From NCBI GenBank assembly GCA_012845835.1, contig JABAKD010000025.1:29767761-29831760 (forward strand): DNA of 64,000 nucleotides. Reading direction: 5' to 3'. Within the stretch, counting starts at the first letter, position 1. The number at the start of each line of letters is the position of its first letter. The DNA comes from Undaria pinnatifida. Taxonomy: Eukaryota; Sar; Phaeophyceae; Laminariales; Alariaceae. The translations under genes and the position numbers were made by a program. Below the pieces are notes generated by a model. That model was given only the letters and a program-made list of their open reading frames with translations, made no database searches and had not been told where the DNA came from. Positions 22,191 through 34,100 of this stretch are shown here, one piece after another.

Positions 22191-25100
22191 TTACGTCGAA
22201 CACGATTCAGTCGCGCATTTAGCCTTGTGGCTCTTCCAGTCCTGGCGTTGGCATTCCGTAGAGCAGTACGTTATCTTGCGGCACCGTGAACACCGCATGC
22301 CCCCGTGCCCCTTGCCGCACTTGGCGCACCTTGCAGCACCAGCTGTGGAGGGGGCTTTAGCGTCGCCAGCCGTGCGAGGGAGGGTCGTTTTTGAGTTGGA
22401 CGCGTTTACGGGAGCCACCTGGGGAGGGGCGTACAGTGGAGAAAGTGCCGCCCTGTAAACAAGAGAGGAGACCGCTGCACCCCCAGCCATTGCTTTCACG
22501 GACTTCATTGACTTCATGAACGCGGGTGGTAGGTCCATGCTCCTCCCGCAGCCGCAGAGAGTTGGGCTAGCGCTGCTCGGGATGGCATCACTCGGAATCG
22601 AATAAATGCAATCCGAGGCGTGCTCGTATGTCTGCCGGGCACGTTCGACGGCGATGGGAAGCAGCGCCGTCCAAAGCTCGAACTCCTCACGATCGGCCTG
22701 TGAGGTACATACATACATACATATATATAATAGCGGTCTCTGAGAGGTGATTAGCGCAAATGATTGCCTATGATATACAGCAGTGCACCTGAAACATCCT
22801 ACGAACTGCTTGGAATTTGTGTGCGATACATACGGACGTTTTTTGGGCGCTCTATAGGGAAGCTTGAGAGTAATTGTTTCAAGGGTCTGTATCGCTGTGG
22901 TCGTATCATTGGGCATTTTATCGTACATAGAGTGGTTGGATACATTTTGTCAAGGAGTTCAATTGTTAATAATTGACGTTTCTTGAGAGCTCTTGAGATC
23001 TTGAGAAAAAACGGGAAGGTACATGGCCGATGGCGAACGAACTATTGCATTGTGGACAAACGCACTCCGAGCCTACGAGGGGAGATCCTCAGAGCTGATA
23101 CCACCGGGCTCGCGCTCGCGCGAGTCGGTACAATTAAAACAGATTGGGTAAGTTCTGCTTACTGCCAAAACTCGGACGCCGGAAAGCAGTGTTTTGCGTG
23201 TTGGTGCTGGACACCAGCCGAAAGCAATGGAAGACCCTACATAAACAAGAGGAGCGCGAGCGAAGAGCGCTGGCGGAGTCCATTCTGCAAGTTGGGGCAA
23301 CCCGAGAGGTGGAGGCCGTACCGGTGGCGGACTGAAGCCAGACGTCAGGGTGACGATAGGAGGAGATATGCCACCTAGGTTGGGTGGCGATGTTGCTACC
23401 TTCGAAGATATGCGCGAGTTGCTTGTTGCGCACTCGGGGTACGAGAAGCCTACAAAAATTACAAACCAAGATGGAGAAGACCGGGTACTCGCTAGGAGGC
23501 GAGAGCTGGTAGATTTGCCGACCCATGTTATGGTGGCTGATGAGTTCTACGATGGTAAGCCCTGCGTCGACCTTTCCGAGGAGGAGATAATCCAAGGGCT
23601 CAAAATGTTTGCTGGCGTTGATATGCAGCAGACGAGTGATGAGGATTTTTGCCGCCAGATATTCCGTGTGCTTAAGATGGATGCGAGCGTGCCGGTAGAT
23701 AGCAGGGTCTTTATGAAAAAATGTGCCCTGCGGAAACACCTTGCTGACAGCGGGCCCACCGAGGTGGTGGGGCCTGACGGCCGGCAGTACACGCTAAAAC
23801 TGGTTGAGGCGATAGCGGCGGGAATCGAACCACTTGAGTTCCGCAAGGTGAAAAATAAGATGCGTTTCGATCTCGTGAAGCAGTGCCCTGACGCGCTGTT
23901 CAACACTATGGCCAAGCAGCAAAGGGATCAAGCCGTCATCGAGGCCAACGATGCTGTACGCCGGCAAACAAATAAACGGCGTGACACTAGGTCGATGGCT
24001 GCTGCGGGGACCAAGCCGCAGGGAAGTGCTGCGGACGAGCACGACTCACGCGAGAATACCAAGGCTGCTGGTGTGAAAGCAAAGCGTAATTGTAGGTACG
24101 ACGACAAGGAGTGCTTTGTGTGTGGCAAGCAAGATCACAAGCAGCGAGACCGCCCCCAAAGCCAGCAGAGTAAGGCGGGCAACGGCTTCCATTGCCAGAG
24201 CCACGGTCAGACCCCAATACAGCAGCAACGGTCTACAAGCGGTCCCGCTCAGCATACCCGGAGCAAGAAAACCGGGATGGCTCCTGCGTCTGCCACCTCT
24301 CGAGCTAGTGCGTATAAGACCACCTCAAAAGCGGTGGTCACGGAGACCGAACCTGCTGCGCCTGAACCATCTACGCAGAATGACGACGACTACGTGTACA
24401 TTCGCGTGCCAGTGGATTTTGGGCTCACCGAGACCGTGCAGCACCAGGTGTTCCAGAGCGCTGGGCCACAGAATGCAGCGCCAGTTCATCACTCCGTTCC
24501 GGTGCTGCTGCCGGCACCCACGTCGCAGCAGTGCAGTCGTGTGGAGATCTCAGCACCATTTTATACGCGCGTGTCTCAGTCTTATACCCGGGTAGAAGCA
24601 GTGATACGAGCGTGGATACGGTGGAGACCGAATCGCATTTGGAGGCCCTGACGCAGCATGTCGCTGGGCGTCTCGTGACTCCCGGTGCTTCTGCGGCTGC
24701 TGAGGTTAATATGCTGATGGGTTCTGGTTCAGTCATTACCACTATATAGGACGAGTTGGTAGAGACCCCGCAGGGACAGCCGGGGATGATCCAAACCGCG
24801 TTAACGCAGGCGTTTGTCAGGCACGCGCGTGTGGTGACGTCGTTGAGCCAGGAGTGTGATATTGAGACGCAATCGCTCCACTTAACGATCGAAACTCCAT
24901 GTGGACCAGTCTGGTTTACTATGCCGTTTGCCGTGCTCCCTGGGGGGGGCAATGTGGCTATCATTGGGCTGAAAATGCTGAGAGAGAAACTCGGCATCGA
25001 CGTCATGGCGCAGCTCAAGGCATCTGTACTGAAGGCACACGGATGTCAAGATGACGCTGAGATGGAGTTCACAGCTCTTGCTGTGAGCGAGTCCAACGCT

Positions 25101-28100
25101 GGTGCTGTACTGCGAGCGGTGATGGCTGCCACGGCGTTAGGGCCGGGCAGCGACGCGTCAGGTGACGTGGAAGATGAGGTCACACTGACGCTGCTGTCTC
25201 AACGACCCATGATGTTCCAGGATTCCGAGGTGGAGATGCAGGATCGTGTGGGCGCGTTGGAGACGGCGGTCGTTGACGCTGGTGACCATGGCCTACCGCC
25301 GGAATGTGGCAAGGTTTTGCGCGATATCGTTTTTCGCACCCACTCTGAAGTGTACAGTCGGGCAATGTTGGGCGATCCACCTGCGCACGTGGAGCCCATG
25401 ATGGTGCGGCTTCAGCCAGGTGCAAGGGCGGTGCAGGCAAAGCCGCGTGCATCCCCGCCAGCCAAGACGGCTTGGCTGCACGAGCACATGGCCAACTTGG
25501 AAACAGCTGGAACGGTGTTGCGGAAGCCGCAGGCGATCTACGCAAGCGTACTGATGGTAATTCCGAAGGGATCCAACTCCTACCGCATGATCACGGACTA
25601 TCGGGCCGTCAATGACTCGATCGAACCGGCGGCTATGCCCATGCCGAATCTGGAAGACAAAACGTCTCTTTTCGCGGGCGCGACCGCATGGTGCACGCTG
25701 GATATGCTGCAAGGCTACTGGCAGGTGCCGTTGAGTGAGGGTGCCCAGGAGATGTTCACCATGGTCACTCCGGAGGGGTTGTTCACGACGCGTCGTGTTC
25801 CGTCGGGGGCGCTGAACGCTATCGGATATTGCCAGGCGACAATGGGTGATGTTTTGGAGAAGTACATCAACAAGATATCTTTGCTGTGGGTGGACGACAT
25901 CGTGATCTGGGAGAAGACGCCTGAGATTATTTTGAAGCGACTGTTGGCGGTTTTAGATCGCCTGCTGGAGCGTGTGCTTTTTGCTGCAGCCCACAAGGCC
26001 GGTTTTTGTCGAAAGGAAATCTACTGATGTGGGAAAATTCTCTCCGGACAGACGGTGAACCACAACCCCGAGCTCATCCAGGGACTAAGTGAGGTGCGTT
26101 GGCCGGAAATCGCCGGCGAGCTCATGCAGTCCCTTCAAGTCATCAACTGCAGGCGAACATCTCTGCCTGAGCTCGCGGAGCTAAAGGCGCCGTTGCGCGA
26201 GCTTCTCGAGGAGTGCCTGTGCAGCACACGGCGCACCAAGCGCGTGGAGGCACGCCGTGTTATAGACAACGAGTGGACGGACGATCGTGCAGCCGCGTGG
26301 GACGCTGTGCGACTACGGGTGGGCGAAGCGGTGCCTCTGAACCACCAAAAACCAGCATTCTCTGTGATGACGTCTACAAGGATAGCGCTTGCGTCTCGGA
26401 CAGTACCCCTACCTATCGTGCACATCCCTGGCGATGAGAACTGCTGGGGGGACCTCCTCTCGCGTTGGGTGACGTGTCCGGGAGGTTCGGTCTGCGTGCA
26501 CGCGAGCGTCATGTACGCGGAGGTGCTTTTCGCTGGGAGCCACAACTTTCCCACGCGGCGTGCAGGCGGCTGCTGCGGGGACGGGCCCGCCCTCGATACG
26601 GCGTTGGGGGGTGGCTTCGCTGGATTCAGAAAGGCTGTACCGAATGGAGTACCACGGACATCATGTGATCTGGGTGCCGGCCGAGGCCGAGTCTCTGAAA
26701 AAGCGACTGCTGGTGTGTGCCCACCTGGAGGGGGCCGGACACCGTTCGGTCGATGCAACGATGGCTCGGCTTGAACGGCGCCGCGTATGGGAGGGCATGG
26801 CTGGTGACGTCCGGGACATGGATCGGGAAGCACGTGGGTGAGCGACAACGCGACCCGTTTCCGCAACCGCGTGGTGCGCAAGCTGGCGAAAGCACTGGGC
26901 GTTGAGCATCGGTTCTCAGCAGCCAACAGTGCGTGGGCCAACGGGACCGTCGAGCGCATGATGCACGAAGCGATCCACGGGGCGAAAGCGATGCTCACCG
27001 ACGGGAGGCGGTCGCTCAACGTGTGGGTTGTGGTACTACCGGCCGTGCAATGGGCATTTAACACTATGTGGGCAGGGCATGTCCGGCGTTGATGCTTCCG
27101 TTTTACGGTTGCCTATTGTGCTGGAATACACACTTCCTTGTGTGGTCTGGGTTTCGGCAAGTTGCACTCACAGTTGGAGGTGTGACGCTTGGTGCGTGGT
27201 TTTCTTGAAGACGCATTGGTGATTACGCGGCTGCTGAGCAACCGTTGTTCACGGTCAGTAAACGTGGTAGATCTTAGCTCATGGTGAAATAGACCGGGAT
27301 GTGTTGGAATTGACCATTGCTCAACGAACGGACATCTACGTTTATCAAAGCTACTAGGTCTGAGCCAACTTGTGGTTGGTAGCCCGACATGGGCTTTTGG
27401 AGGGTGCTGTAACGCTGTGGTCGTATCATTGGGCGTTTTACCGAACATAAAATGGTTGGGTACATTTCGTCAGGGAGTTCAATTGTGATTATTGGCGTGT
27501 CGTGTGAGATCTTGAAATAAAAACGAGAAGGTCCATGGCCGATAGCATGTCATTTTTTTTTTGTGATGATGAACGAATTATTGCATTGTAGACAAACGCA
27601 CTCCGAGCCTACGACGGGAAGTCCTCGGAGCTAATACCACCGGGCCCGCGGTACCACGAGTCGGTAAGTCTTGAATTTTTCAAACGCAGAGTTAGCATGT
27701 TTTTTGGCCGATCCACGCATTGATTGACTCGTATTCAGGACACGGGATATCGTAGATCTTGGGACATGCATAGACTATAAGGATGGGGACTCCGGCAAGG
27801 GTCGTTCCCAACGAACCTATTATTGCGGTTTTTACCAAAAGTTATGCTTTTTTTATTTCGGGAAAAACCTGAACATTTCACGCCCAGAAAAATGGCCTCC
27901 AAACTCTTCAGTTTTGTTTAGGGGAAAAAACTAAAATTTAGGTGCAAGGGTGTAGAGGATCGGTCAGCCGCACCGCTCGAGCTGTGCAACCACTTGCGAG
28001 CGCACGAGACTGAGCAGAGTCATTTCCAAGGTCATTGGCAGGTCATGGCTGATCGCAAAAGGCGCAGTGAGCTTCTGAGTTCTCGTCGTTGAGTTGACAA

Positions 28101-31100
28101 AGTGACCGCACCGAGGCAGCCGACCAACCGAGCCCGCTGAGGATAGTAGCTAATACTTTTGCCGCGTTAAATGTTGTAGCGCGACGAGTTGGCGATGGAT
28201 TTCATTCCCCTCGACACCGACACCTGCCGCCGAGTAAGGCCGACTCCGGCGAGACAACCACGTGGGTGTCCTCCGCGAGCGTCAATGTTGTAGGGACCGT
28301 TCGGTGTCGGGTGGACGACTGTTTTGCGAGACAACTGAGGTTCGTACTCGTGAAAATTCAGCCCTCGTAAATATCGGTGAAATGCCGAAGTTCAGTCAAA
28401 ACCTGAAATGCTGTACGTATCGTTAAGGCTAGCCCTAAGGCGATAATCTTTTTAACTAAATGCGCTTGGCTCGAAGATGTAGCATCAGCGAAATAAAGTT
28501 CTGCAAAATGTACAACACGGAAAAGTATGACTGCTCACAAAACAACCATGTCGCAAGCAGGATCGTTACGAGACCAGGTGACAATGATCTAACCACATTG
28601 TGTACCACGAAACGTAGTTCGGCCTACTTGTAGGTGTACGCGGGGAAAGCTGTTTTGAAATTAGCAGCCGCGCTGGCAAGCAGAACCGAGCAAACAACTG
28701 TTTTGCTGTGTATCCGTTAGGGTCTGAAGTAGTCACTGACTTTATCAGGATGGATAAACCAACATGCACAATTTTTCCGAGCACCTACCACTAAATCTGC
28801 GTAAACCTGCTCTATAGAAGACACTCTGGTGATGCAACGCATTAGTGTTACCCCCGGAGGCCACATTGATACTCCATATATTCTTGCTTCTAAAAAGGAT
28901 CGAAGAATCTGTGCTATTGCGTTTTAGCCTGCGTCATTGAGATGCGCTTGACTGTAACCCAAACCACCGTATACCTGAGAAAAAGATATTTATCGATCAT
29001 CAAGTTCTACCCAGAGGAGTTTCGGCAACTGTATCACGCCACGATCGCTTTTCAAATATTCTCTGTTACGATGATCTCCGTGTCCTCAAATTACACGTGG
29101 ACCATGGACGCTGACACTAGAGGTGCTTAACGCTGGCTAGGAAACATCTACCGAAGGTCCGTTACCTGCATGAAGTGAGTGGCCGCACCAGCGACGGCAG
29201 TGCCCAGCTGAAGAGAGGCCTCGTGATCCATACGACCCACCAGCATGATGCAGCAGTCCAGCACCAGCGCTTCGTTGCTAGGGTCAAGGAGGATCTCATT
29301 CACCCAAACCCAAAGCGCAGGCTCGTCTTGGCGATGTTTGTTGGCGATGCAAGCCCAAGCGTGCTTCCATACGGGATTATCCTCCTTGTGACTCGAGCAG
29401 ACTGATGCAGCGATGTCCGATATCCTCGCCTGAGCGAGTACCGGCAGGTGCGGGGTGTATGTGCACTAGCGAGTCCAACGGTGGATATGGGGGAAGTCCA
29501 ACAGCGACTCTCGGACAACGAACAACTGCGGTGGCATCTGTGACAATAGTAACTGCAACAGGTTAAACATGAGGTCACCTTTATCTCTCGGAAGCCTAGA
29601 TGGGGCTCGCCCGGCGAGCTCCTGGAGGCCCCGTCTCGCGAAGGACGGTCTAAGTTGTGGGAAGACATCTTCCCCATGACCTGGTCGTGAGTCATGTGAG
29701 CAAAATACATCGTTTAGTTAATATCAGCGAACTCGACACGGTGTGTGCTTCGTACCACGTTTACATACGTAGTAGGGGTCGAAACATCGGGGCACGTGAT
29801 ACAATCCAATGCGACGCGGATACATGGGTACCACATGGATGTCGATGTTTAATGCAGCCGCGACAGCTAGCTTGATCAGGGGGTGCAAATTACAGCCACG
29901 TGTTTGGCACGAAATTTGAACTATTGTACTCCTGGAGTTGCCATCCTAACATGTGATAAGTGGCGTTCTCTTTCAACGATCGTTTCGTATGCACAAAAAA
30001 ATGGAGGATCTTTTCCGATTTATGCAATACCGACTATTCTTGAACACGTCCTACAACGTTCCGTACACCTCCGACACCTTTAGCATGCACGTGGCCGTCG
30101 TCTATTCCCACCTCATGGTGTGCCCACTCGGCGTTGAAGTCCAATTTCCGTAAGGACGCCAGCGGCACGCACGCCGGCCAGCAAAACGTCGATAGGAGGG
30201 TCCTTGGGCCGTTGTCCTCGACGTTGACTGCCGTCATTCCAAAGGGGACCTCTAGGACCCCTTCAAGCGGCAACACGACAAAGTACGCGTAACCCTGGCT
30301 CTTGGTGTACACCACTCGAACGTCCTTGCAAGCGACTGGAAATGGGAAGCGAGTTATGTGGACGAGCTCTTCACCTAGGACGACCCGAATAGAGCATGGG
30401 TCTTGAGTTGACTCCACGTATGGGACCCTTCCCTTTGCCAGTTTCTCACGCGCCTCTCCGTTGACCATAACCAGCTTCACCCTTCCCGCTAGCGAGGCTT
30501 CCTTTCTGTGCCCTGGCTGGCTCACCAGCTCGAGGGACTGATCGATAACCGATTTTCCGTGGATGGAACGCTGAAGGGAAGGCGACTCGGGTATTCCCGA
30601 CCCTCCCGTTGTCGACGACAAGTCTGTGACCCCCTCGCACCAACTCGACACGATTTTTTTCGGGCACGCGAGCGGTGGAGATGAAAGGCTGCCCTTGCAC
30701 GGCCAGGCGGGCTCTCCAGGCGTCAATATTGCTGTCCGATCCTTGTTGGCGAGGTTTGAGCCGTAGAACATCTTCCATATCTTCCCTCCCAGTCTTGCGA
30801 TGATGTCCTTAGGAGCTTGGAGGGTCTCAACACTATCTCTTGGGCGCAGCTGCAGCCGGGTGAGATCCGGAGGCGCCATCATCAGCGCATAGGTAGGCAC
30901 TATCGCAGATGCCATGAGCTCGGCATCGAGGTCGTCCTCCCGCGTGTCTCGGACCGCCAGGTTTTTGCTTAGCGAGCGCCAGTCGTGTCCGTCGTTCTCC
31001 ACCTTGCTCTCTCCACGGTGCACTCGAACGAAGGCCGTGTGAACGCTCATGAAGTGGTTGTCAAATGTGAGCGGTTCGCCCGACAGCGCCAGATATATCT

Positions 31101-34100
31101 CGGGGAGACGGAAAGCGCGAAGGAGGCTCAGCCCTGAAGAGGGCACCAACAGCACGACTCGGCGAGTGTCGACGGGTATGGCACGCATGGTGGCCAGGGG
31201 GATGGGCACCAGACCCATAGCGTGGAACAGGGCCTCCTGGGGGAAGGGGTTATTGAATAACGGTCAGTACAAAAGCCCATGGCGTTGTGAGTCGATACTC
31301 GTGAATATCTCAAGGTTACTGTAACACTTCGATACAGCCATTGCTCGAGGCCGGAGAGTCACACCGCAAAGATTTTTACACCTGTGGCTGGGGAACATGC
31401 GGGGAACATAACCATGTTTGTTGTTGATGTACATGCGATGACTGACCTGTTCTTGCATCAAGTTGGGAGCCAAAATGAGGCCACTGTCATTGATGATGGA
31501 ATGAAGGGAGGCCTGGAAGTGCGCCGTAGTTAAGCGCAACCGGCGGCCGACCAACGCTAAAAGCCGTCCGAACGACGCTGAAGTGTAATGCTTGGGCATC
31601 ACGAAGTTCTCAAAAAGCCTAGCTTTTTCCCCCAGTCCTCTTGATTGAAAATAATCGTTTTTGGGCATGTGGGCGAACATCGCTTTGTAGACCGGGAGGG
31701 TGAGTTTGGCAAACTCGCTTGGACTGATGTCTCCAAGGATGACGGTGGGGCCTGAAGAAGACTGAAAACACGGTTTATTGCAAGGAGGTATCGGGCGGAA
31801 ATAAACTGTGTTACCAGTGAAAACTTAAACCGATTTTAGGCGAAGCGTTGCACTGTGCAACTTTCGAAGAAATTGCGTACCAATATTATGTATTTAATCG
31901 CGTCGATGGACCTTTGTATCATAGATGGGCACAGCACTGCCGAGTCATCCCGGGTAGGGGTGGAGCAGAAGTTTCTGCGCTCTTAACGTGAGGAGCTCAG
32001 CATTTCAAGACGCAACGTAACTTCGAAGACAACCCGACCAGCGTTTCTTTATATTCGCTAGTGTCAAAAACCGAAAACGACTATCATCGTAGGTTATCGT
32101 GCTAACAGCTAGGTCCACACGCGAGGAGCTCAACCGGTTAGAGGTACGAAAGATTTTGCCCAATACGTGCATTCCCTACCGTAGGATGTCTCTGCGCTGC
32201 GCACGAGCTTACAGAGACGTTGCCTCCTAACATACTAAAGCTGGAAGAAAAGACAAGAGCCTTTTGAAAATATTGTCTTGATGTCCTCACGTCAGTTGCC
32301 GGGGATGCCTGCGCCGGATGTTTCCATGTCAGCCGCAAAATGCTTGCTTTCCCGTTGCTCAGGTCAAGGGACGCGGATGGCGATTTCGATCCCATCGAAA
32401 ACACGAGGCTGGCGGTGTCTGCATGCCCGACCACCGATTACAGGCTCGAAACCGGCACAACACCTGCCGTTATGTTCAAGTTATAGTTATATTTAATCAG
32501 GTCTAGGACATGGTAGGATGTGATATCAAAATCCACGGTAAAGTCGGTTCAGGCTCAGTTCGTCGTGTGGTTCCCATGAGCGAGGACCTCGTTCCACCCC
32601 CCCCAAACGTGACCTTCAACTCGTGGTTCTGGACGCGTCGGTTTCGATTGAAAATTCGACCGAACCATCCCGATCGAGAACTGGTATTTTTTAACACGAG
32701 GGCTTGGTCGCATAAAGCGTTCGAGTAACGCAAATTGCAGTCTCGTTTTGTGCTCAACGGCAGAGTGCGGGGTGACTTGTCGTCTGGCGCCTCGACGTTT
32801 GTCCGTTGCGCATTCCACCTCTCCTTAATCTAAGATCGTGTCGATGCGGCGACCGCCCGTGCACCAAACATCAAACTGTTGCCTGGGTTTTTTTCTTGCT
32901 GCGACGGCGTGATGGTGAGTGGACTGTGATCCCGTAAGGGCATCTCACTGCTTCGCTGCTGCTGCTGCTGCTGCTGCAAAATACCCCAATCTGAACCCAC
33001 TAGTTTGTCTCGAAAAATATGGGTTTAGTGTCTGTGGAGTCAAGGGAAGTGAACAACGCGGTCGATTGGCGGCCGAGCGAATTGCGTGAATGCAAACCTA
33101 GTAGGATCGCGGCAGCTTGGGAGGTCATGCAGAACAGCTTCTTGTAGAACGCGTCGGTGTCCTTGTGAAGGTGCAGTGTCTCCACGGAGGCCATAAAGCT
33201 GGTAAGAAGTACTGAGTGCGGCTGCGGCTTCAGGAGCGGCACAGCGGCCACCAGAACGTTGACAATACCTGAACGATTAGATTGACGAAAGCGCGATATT
33301 GGAACCAGCGTCAGGCGTAGACAATGCGCAGAGGACACTCGACTTTTTTTTGCCAAGGACGTGGAAAGGAAAAGAATTTCCGTGCCAGTAGCGGAAATAC
33401 CTGAAACAACCTCACGTTCCCACAGAGCATAAGGAGCTCTGGACCCCGGCCAAGAAATGTATTCGACAATACCTAAAGCTCACACTTTATGACAAACGCG
33501 TTGCTGGGTGCAAATGTATCCCTCGCTGCAATGTCAAGGCTCAGAAAACTTGTCATAAATACATTGCCGATATTTTACCGAGGTGATCCGCAAGGTTGCT
33601 GGTGCTGATGACGTCGAACTCTGCGGCAGGTCCCACAAATGTGTCCTTGCGAAGTCGCAATGGTTGAAGCGTTCCCTGTTGAAAAGCGATGGCCCCGGGC
33701 GTTGGCGAGCTCAACCTGCCTCTGGTGGAACAAGCGCCGACTCCGGTCAGCCTCCCTGATTGAGAGAGCACCAAAATAGAGTCGCATAAGTTAATGGCAT
33801 CCCCCGCGTGGATGTTGATCCTGAGGACTGGGGGCGCAAATTCGATGCCCGAATCGAACCCTGCCGGCATCGTCATCGTAGCTGCCAGAAACCCTCCACA
33901 CATCTGAGCCAGCTCCTCCAAGGCCGCGCCGAACCAGGCCTGTTGCACCTTGCGCCGAGCAGATGCAGTCGGTAGTCCCACCATGTGCCTGCGGGCGTCC
34001 ATAGTTTCTTGCCTGAGTACCCGCGGTGCAAGGTTGCCGGGCTCCTCCTGGATGCTCTCGCCTCGCAGCTTCCACGAGGCCACTGAAGGGTTGACGGAAA

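Larger units (their letters stand above)
22888..27666 (+). mobile_element. degenerate Ty3/Gypsy LTR retrotransposon
   Basis: Similar direct repeats at 22888-23130 and 27408-27666 flank gag, protease, reverse transcriptase, RNase H-region and integrase remnants, all on the plus strand. The domain order PR-RT-RH-IN is that of Ty3/Gypsy. The element sits in the last intron of the minus-strand MYND gene, antisense to it. It is inactive: gag and pol are in different frames, pol has at least two nonsense codons and frame changes, and the integrase has an internal deletion. LTR ends (TGTA... to ...GGTA) are set by where similarity stops, so they may be off by several bases. No clear target-site duplication was seen. 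Confidence 0.85.

Noticed and set aside
26135-27064. 309-codon minus-strand frame
   Set aside because: Antisense shadow of the pol remnant, which carries recognisable RNase H-region and integrase motifs on the plus strand.
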